A stretch of 64,000 bases of DNA from Spinellus fusiger. Lineage: Eukaryota; Mucoromycota; Mucoromycetes; Mucorales; Phycomycetaceae. Within the stretch, counting starts at the first letter, position 1, and each line of letters starts with the position of its first letter. Under the pieces are notes generated by a model. It was not told the DNA's origin, did no database searches, and worked only from the letters and a program-made list of their open reading frames with translations. Location of the stretch: the NCBI GenBank assembly GCA_025094145.1, contig JALLLS010000001.1, positions 1,353,577-1,417,576 of the forward strand. Direction: 5' to 3'. Both the position numbers and the translations under genes were made by a program. This document shows positions 58,370 through 64,000 of the stretch, in pieces.

Positions 58370-59646
58370 AAGTGACCTGACAAAAGTAACCGGGGTTTCA
58401 AATCCCGGGCTATTTCTATACTAAAAAAATAACATATAATATTCTTTTCTTTGTTCATAGCACTTCCTTTCTTATAATGTCTGACTCATCCAACGCCATG
58501 AACATCTTCACCAAGACCTCTGAGATGTATGGGAAATAGACCAGCTTTGGGACTTGCCCAGTTATCTTGCATGAGGTGCTGAACATAAACACCGCCCAAA
58601 CCAAAGCATCTCACATGTGTAACGTGGATGATTCTACTTTGAGAGACATAGTGTAGCACCAAAAGGAAACAGGCTTGGTAGTGCCTTCTCCCAAAAGTGG
58701 CCAACAAAGAAAGTTGAATGACAAGGCCCTCCGGTGGTTGAGAAAAACAGTAGTCAGTGATTCCCATTAGACCAAGGAAGCTATTAGGGCAAGCATGGCC
58801 ATCAAGGTATTCTCTGATACCTTGATGAAGTACCTTGATGAAATGGGGTTTCATTTATTTAATCCAGTGATGAAGCCTGTTCTCACCAAGAAGCATGTGG
58901 GGGCAAGGCTCCATTGAGCCCGTGAGCATGTTGACTGGATTCATGAGCTATGAATTGGACATAAATGTTATCAGGCAGTGTGGTACAGCCTTTTAGCATA
59001 ATAACTTACTATGAACAAGTAAGTTTGGAGGCGGTGGAGTGATGGTTGGGTTGATTTAGTGAGGAGGGTGTTGGGAGATGGATCGTAGTGGAGAGTGGGA
59101 TAAACTCCAACAAGTACATTGCTGTCTTGGGAGAAGTCTACTGCCCTGAACTCAAGCATTACTCTAAACCCTGAAGTCAGCCACTGCCCACAAAAGAACA
59201 ATGCTTGACCCTATACAAGTAGAACAACTCAATGAGAGAGTAGCCATTGGTACGTTAATGGCTCTTTAATAGTCCTTACACTACTGATCTCAATCCAATG
59301 GAGCATCTGTAGACTCAATTGAATGTTATTAGGGAGAACAGAAGGGTCTATTTTACCAAACAAAAGTCAAAGGCGGCCTTGATGCTGGAATGGGGCGAAA
59401 TATCAATAGTGACAGACACCCTCATTACCAGCATAGGGCGGATATGCCAAGGGATAAGGGTGGTTGCTAAGCAACCTTATAATAAAAACCACTGCTGTGT
59501 ATTATAAACACTCTTCTATGTATCGATTGCAAGTTCTATGTCTTTGGCTAATGAATTCACAAAGATACAACACTATTAAGATAAAGTATAAATCCAAAAA
59601 GGAAATCTGCATCTGAATACTTCTGGTGACTTGTTGAGGGTCACTT
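58370..59646. mobile_element. Second Tc1-like transposon relic
   Basis: The ends AAGTGACC and GGTCACTT are each flanked by TA (58368-58369 and 59647-59648), and its left end cuts the gypsy frame. Inside, on the plus strand from 58478, a broken transposase is recognisable in pieces (TLMKYLDEMGFHLFNPVMKP; FGGGGVM; TTDLNPMEHL; TQLNVIRENRRVYFTK), with many stops. The inner CCGGG to CCCGG hairpin (58389-58408) mimics a tRNA T-arm but no tRNA is present. It is unrelated in ends to the element at 55837. Confidence 0.8.
58478..59507 (+). pseudogene. Tc1-like transposase, heavily decayed
   Basis: It starts MSDSSNAMNIFTKTSEMYGK and then a stop. HTH-like and DDE-like fragments follow in two frames, with a last open piece ending YNKNHCCVL. 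Numerous stops make it non-functional. Confidence 0.7.
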
Positions 59647-59838
59647 TATTCTAAACTTATATTTCAAAAAAGGCTATTTTGTTGTTTTTGGATTTACGGT
59701 GCAAAATATTCTCATTTTCACAGTGAATCAGCTTAGTTCTTATTTAGGCAATACACTCCCCAAATTATTCTGCAGTCCAAATAACAGCACCCATTATTTT
59801 ATTATCTCTTGTCATAACTGCACTTTTTCTTTACTTTT

Positions 59839-60421
59839 GTGCTCTTCTTAGTCACAGGACCCCATCTTATAATGACATGTTATTCTAATTCTGCCAGTAA
59901 AAAAGACACTCCACACAAAAGAAAGCGTAAACACACACACACACAAAAAGAAAGAGAAATGAGCACAAAGAAAAAGAGAGAAACAGACACAAAGAAAGAG
60001 AGACAGAAAACTGCCTCTCAGACTGCCTCTCAGACTACCTCTCAGAATGTGATTGATCAACTAAAGGCCTTGGCACAGAAGCACAACAAAGAGACAGCAA
60101 CAACAACAGCAACAACAGCAACAACAGCAACAACTTCTCATTCCGCTGCTATAACCCCCAAAACAAAAGCAGTCTATGATAAGGAAAGATCTGTGATCAG
60201 ATCTGTGTATGATCCCCAGACAGGAAGAACAAGGTAAGAACAGAAAGATAAACCAATAAGAAAGAGGAATGATGTGTATGTTTGTATGATATAGGCGTGT
60301 CAGAGCAACAGGAGAAGTGCTAGAAACAATTGTGACTCGTGATCAGCACTACCAGATCAATAAGACAGCCAAACAGGGGGATGGAGTATTCTATCAGGCA
60401 CAATGGACAAAACAGCAGTAA
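59839..60421 (+). CDS. Small basic protein with a conserved-looking C-terminal motif
   Basis: Two exons, with an intron at 60236-60294 (GTAAGAAC to ATATAG). The N-terminal half is low-complexity Lys/Glu/Thr (HKRKRKHTHTQKEREM; TASQTASQTTSQ; TATTTATTATTATT). The C-terminal part reads SVIRSVYDPQTGRTR, RVRATGEVLETIVTRDQHYQ and INKTAKQGDGVFYQAQ. The balanced C-terminus spliced in phase argues for a real gene. It resembles short eukaryotic proteins ending in a DPxTGR..GEVLE..INK..GDG pattern, but I cannot name the family. ATG 59839 or 59872 could be the start. It ends with CAGCAGTAA, repeated three times downstream. Confidence 0.6.
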
Positions 60422-60475
60422 CAGCAGTAACAGCAGTAACAGAAAATAGGTTCATATACAAACTCATCTATTACT

Positions 60476-62684
60476 ACATACCCAAAGATTTTTCTGGCCT
60501 TTAAACGGTGATATATTCTTCCTTTTACGTAAAAGAAAAATACACCTTTTATGGAAAGATGATTAAGATTAAAGGTTTGCGGATATCCAAATTATTATTT
60601 CTTTTTGTAGTATATCTCAATGTCAAATTGTATTATCAATAAGTGTTGATGAATGAAATTGTTTATTATAATAGTATAGCTGATACTATATTATGTACTA
60701 TAGCTACTACTGTTCTAGGTGTATTCCTTCATAGAAATAGAATATATACCCTAAACGCCTTGTGATTTATCCTTGGAAGATGGATAACTATGCTCAGGAG
60801 TATACCCTAGACATTATTGACCTTGTAGAAGACCACCTAAGACTGACTTGAAAGGATTCTTTACTTGCCTAATAACAATACACTGAGTGTCTTGTACATT
60901 AGAATAAGCCATAGCCCAGATGAAGGCACTGCTTACCTTTTTATCACTAGAATAGTCTTTGGTAGCGTCTATCACCTATTGTTTCTCTTTATTAATAATG
61001 GCACATTACCTTGATCAATTATGCTTATCTACTTCAAAACTGACAATCATCTTGTCTAGTCGTAGAAACCCTATTTAAACAATTACAGTTCATTTGAGAA
61101 ATATGAATGATGTAGAAACAAGGTTGTTTGGTCTGACAAATTCTATTTTACATTTGTGGGCAATGATAAAGCGACTAGAGTGATTAAGAATAAAGACTCT
61201 GTTACAAAGCACTGAGCAATATCTTTATAATAAAATGTAGACAATCAGTTAAAGAACAACTATTCCAAATCCTGTGTTATTTCATGAACCTTTTATTATG
61301 AACATCTTAGACTGATAGATGTACCTTTATTTTTCAAATCACAGATTGAATCAATGCCATGTGGAAACCAGTTATAAAACAGAAATAATATAAAAGAAAA
61401 AGGTCAACTCGTATTTATTTATTTTCTTCATGGAGCCTGCTCTAAAGATTATAGCAGTGAAAAGTTCAACCACTGGTATTGGATGGAAGCCACACTATCT
61501 TTTGCCACTCAAGACACTTGTATCTATTGTCCATATTCTTGTAACGCATACATTCGCTTTTCTAAGTATACATTCATTCAAGAATTGGAAAATAGCCCTG
61601 CCTTTGCTCTGGAGGATTTTGCCAATGTTGATTTTTACAGTGGTTTTTTTGTCGCTTCTTCAGAGTTGCAAGCCAAATAGACAAGCAAATTCTTCAAAGT
61701 CAAGAACCAGCCGAGAACTTATCAACAGCCATCGAGACATCTACTTTCAACACAGTTTATATGAGCCAGCCGGTTTAAAGTATGCCTACCAAATAGCCAT
61801 GCAGGAAGCAAGGAAATAAACACAGCGTACCTCAATGGTGTCTCATTACACTTTGGAAACAATCTACGCATGTTATTAAACATACTTTTGAAGAAGAATG
61901 AACGAACAAGACAGTAAAGGATGAAATGAAGAAGAAAGGCACACAGAGATGGAAGTATCAGCTGCAGTAAAGGATGTGTTGACAATGCAGTAGAATCAAA
62001 ACAGCCATTTCGTCTGGAAGAAGATTTAGCAGCTAGTATCGGCAAGTGTGTATTGATTGACCCTGGTCGTCATGATGTACTTTATTGCATGCATGAAGAT
62101 GGCACTGTAGAGAACAAAAGAACATATCGATACACTAGCAATCAAGGTGCAGTTGAAAACAAGTCAAGAAAGTCCACGAAGCTCCATGAGAACTTGAAGC
62201 CTGATACAGTAAAAGCAGCCGAGTTGTCTCTATCAGGACATACATCTTCAACAGTCAATTGTGAAAGGTTTGCAAGATACCTCGAGGAAAGAGCCAGAGT
62301 CACCCCAGTATTGCATAACTAATTATTCAAATGAAGATACTCCTGCTGTGGAAAACCAGAATGCCAATGGTTTACTCCCATTTCGTAAAATGAAGCCTTT
62401 GGGTCTTATTGATCATCAACAATCAGACAAACATCTAGCTAGTAGCCGACCCACCAAAACATAAAAAAAGAAAAGAATCCAGTGTAGCTATCCCTGCACT
62501 AAACCAAGATACACGTAAGTCTCTTTTGAACCATACTACATTTCTATACTATATTTTATTTCCTCCAAAGATGCACCAATACTTTCTGAAAATACCTTTT
62601 TTAAACACATTAGCCAATTATAGAAATAGTGTTATTTTATTGTCCGTATATTTACTTTTATATCCCAAGAATCTTCAGGTGTGT
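60476..62684. mobile_element. Inverted-repeat transposon, copy 3, carrying Fanzor-like fragments
   Basis: The left end ACATACCCAAAGATTTTT and following about 230 bases are nearly identical to copy 2. The next about 480 bases are a diverged version of the 5' non-coding block of copies 1 and 2. The right end (about 62590-62684) matches their right ends, closing in CTTCAGGTGTGT. The middle (61430-62464) holds a broken coding region absent from the short copies. It starts 55 bases after the stop of the small basic gene. No target duplication is clear. Confidence 0.8.
61430..62464 (+). pseudogene. Fanzor (TnpB-like RNA-guided nuclease) relic
   Basis: The start ATG 61430 gives ALKIIAVKSSTTGIGWKPHY then VSIVHILVTHTFAF. 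A shift leads to SKYTFIQELENSPAFALEDF, another to VVFLSLLQSC, then AYLNGVSLHFGNNLRMLLNI. Further on, an open frame reads CVLIDPGRHDVLYCMHEDGT, where the D-P-G fits the RuvC-I catalytic segment, followed by KSTKLHENLKPDTVKAAELS and CERFARYLEERARV. A last piece is NGLLPFRKMKPLGLIDHQQS. RuvC-II, the CxxC zinc finger and RuvC-III are missing. At least four frame breaks make it dead. Assignment rests on my recall of Mucoromycota Fanzor-type proteins, not a search. Confidence 0.65.
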
Positions 62685-64000
62685 ACCCTATAGTGTCATA
62701 GATACACTTTATATGCTATTATCCAATAATAATACATGAGATAAAGGGATAGATATTAAGACAACACCTTCTTTTTCTTTTTCTTTTTTGTAATGATGCA
62801 TTGACGAGAGATGTGCACTATCTCATCTACTAAATGCCCTTTGGCTGAAATGAGATAATGTCGGAATATGATGAAGAGTCTACGTTCTAAACACAAAAGT
62901 AAAAATAGTGTTCTGGCATGGAATATCTCCTATTATATTATATTCTGTCTATTTGTACCTCTTAGCACGAGTCAAAAAGAAAAAGGATCGTCTGGATACC
63001 CTGCTGGATGGTGAAAATGGGAGAAGGAGAAGAGAATAGCGGAGTCTCAAGGGGTGTGTTTGAAGATGAGCAAAATATATATCCTCTGAAGGATAGAAGA
63101 GGACTCCAAAAGAGATCACTTGGCTTCAAGGAGAAAGGGAATAGAAGGACTGTGAACTTGGATTTCTGGTGACTCAATCCATGTTTATCCTTCTCTATGG
63201 ATTTGTGTATGAATTTATATGTAAGTGGGTGTGGGGAATCACACTGATTCAGATAAGAGAAAGCACAAGGGCAGAAAATATCAGCCAATATCAGCAATAA
63301 GAATATTACTCATAAGATGGTCATCTCTATTCCTGGGTATTAGAAATCCTATCTATTTTTGGAGGATAGAAATCTTATCCATTTTGGGGTCTATATATTC
63401 CTAAATTGGACACTGAATTTAAAAGCATTGGCGCGAAAACCATTCTCCCTTGTGGAGTATTTACTCTGTATTACCATGCCTTCACAATAAGGGAAGAAGG
63501 TCTGCCTGTTTCTTTGGGCGAAAGAGTGACTAATTCCGACCCTTGCTTCTTATCTCTTTTTATATCAATTACCATGCCTGGACTGTGCCAAGAGATAGGA
63601 ATTCTTAGTAAAAAGGGATGTGGCCTATTTTAAATGCTTGTCTGTACAGAAATAGGTGTCTTTAAGAAATAAACTACGCTGAGGAAGACACTTTTTTTTT
63701 TTTCTTTCTTTTTTTTCTCTCTTTTTTCTCTCTCTTCTTGTATTGAAAGTCCTTTTTTGTTGTGTTGAGCTCTTCTTCCTCTTTCTCTTCTTTTCTGACT
63801 GTTGTTGTTGCTGTTGCTGTTGCTGTTGCTGCTGTCCAATTCCTTGTCTTGGTAGAAATACGTCCAGTGTAATTCATCGTCTTTTCTCTATTCTATTTCT
63901 ATAGTCTATTTCTATAGTCTATTTCTATTTCTATTTCTATCTCTATCTCTATTCTTACTCTTATCTTTGCATAGTTCAATAGACATCTACCTGTCTATCT
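62685..64000. other. Intergenic region at the window end
   Basis: No supported gene. A 75-codon plus-strand frame at 63406-63633 (KSIGAKTILPCGVFTLYYHA) and a 111-codon minus-strand frame at 62962-63297 lack splice or family support. A near-repeat of TAGAAATCCTATCTATTTT lies at 63340-63385. CAG/CTG-type and TCTATT repeats fill 63798-63960. Confidence 0.35.

Noticed and set aside
58389..58412. tRNA T-arm-like hairpin CCGGGGTTTCAAATCCCGGG
   Set aside because: No acceptor stem, D-arm or anticodon arm fits around it, and it lies just inside a Tc1-like element end.
63630..63877. Lys/Glu-rich minus-strand frames at the window end
   Set aside because: They come from CT-rich and CTG-type repeats; no intron or conserved segment supports a gene.
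1..64000. CRISPR array or bacterial operon features
   Set aside because: No spaced direct repeats of the right kind; spliced genes and eukaryotic transposons rule out a prokaryotic source.

Overview
The window is fungal nuclear DNA. Most genes are split by short introns (about 40 to 90 bases) with GT-AG borders and cytosine/thymine-rich leaders. Gene content (split Sac2-type lipid phosphatase, HSPA12-like Hsp70, Gyp7-type Rab GAP, PPS1-type phosphatase) and fragments resembling the Fanzor-type proteins I know from Mucoromycota suggest an early-diverging fungus, probably Mucoromycota. This is inference; no marker fixes the species.

Layout. 1-18.85 kb is gene-dense: BAP31-like ER protein (minus, C-terminus outside the window), SAC-domain phosphoinositide phosphatase (minus), an unrecognised gene (minus), transposon copy 1, exportin-1/CRM1 (plus), a J-domain/multi-TM protein (minus) and a Gyp7-like Rab GAP (minus). 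18.85-31.1 kb is AT-rich and gene-poor, with one aldo-keto reductase (minus), an orphan exon and transposon copy 2. 31.1-48.8 kb is again gene-dense: ARB1 (minus), SLX1 (minus), NIP7 (plus), AIM41/YqeY (plus), a PAP2 lipid phosphatase (plus), a SET methyltransferase (plus), a TMX2-like thioredoxin protein (plus), an HSPA12-like Hsp70 (minus) and a PPS1-like dual-specificity phosphatase (minus). 48.8-64 kb is a transposon graveyard around a cytochrome P450 (minus) and one small basic gene (plus).

The genes are mostly unlinked housekeeping functions: ribosome biogenesis (ARB1, NIP7), nuclear export (XPO1), membrane traffic and lipid signalling (SAC phosphatase, Gyp7, PAP2, BAP31), DNA repair (SLX1) and chaperones. 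No biosynthetic cluster is visible.

The most interesting system is a family of three transposons with inverted ends beginning ACACACC (6714-8155, 28074-29295, 60476-62684). The longest copy carries a broken gene resembling Fanzor, the eukaryotic TnpB-like RNA-guided nuclease: a RuvC-I-like D-P-G segment is present, the later catalytic part is missing. The two short copies share only non-coding ends and a 5' block with it. Copy 2 is a mosaic: its left 230 bases match copy 3, and its next about 620 bases match copy 1 with one mismatch seen by eye, although copies 1 and 2 differ markedly on both sides. Other mobile DNA includes a Tc1/pogo-type element with about 100-base inverted repeats and one in-frame stop, a Ty3/gypsy relic split by a Tc1-like element at a TA, and a second Tc1-like relic.

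Exon borders were placed by eye from splice signals and family similarity. No searches or alignments were run.
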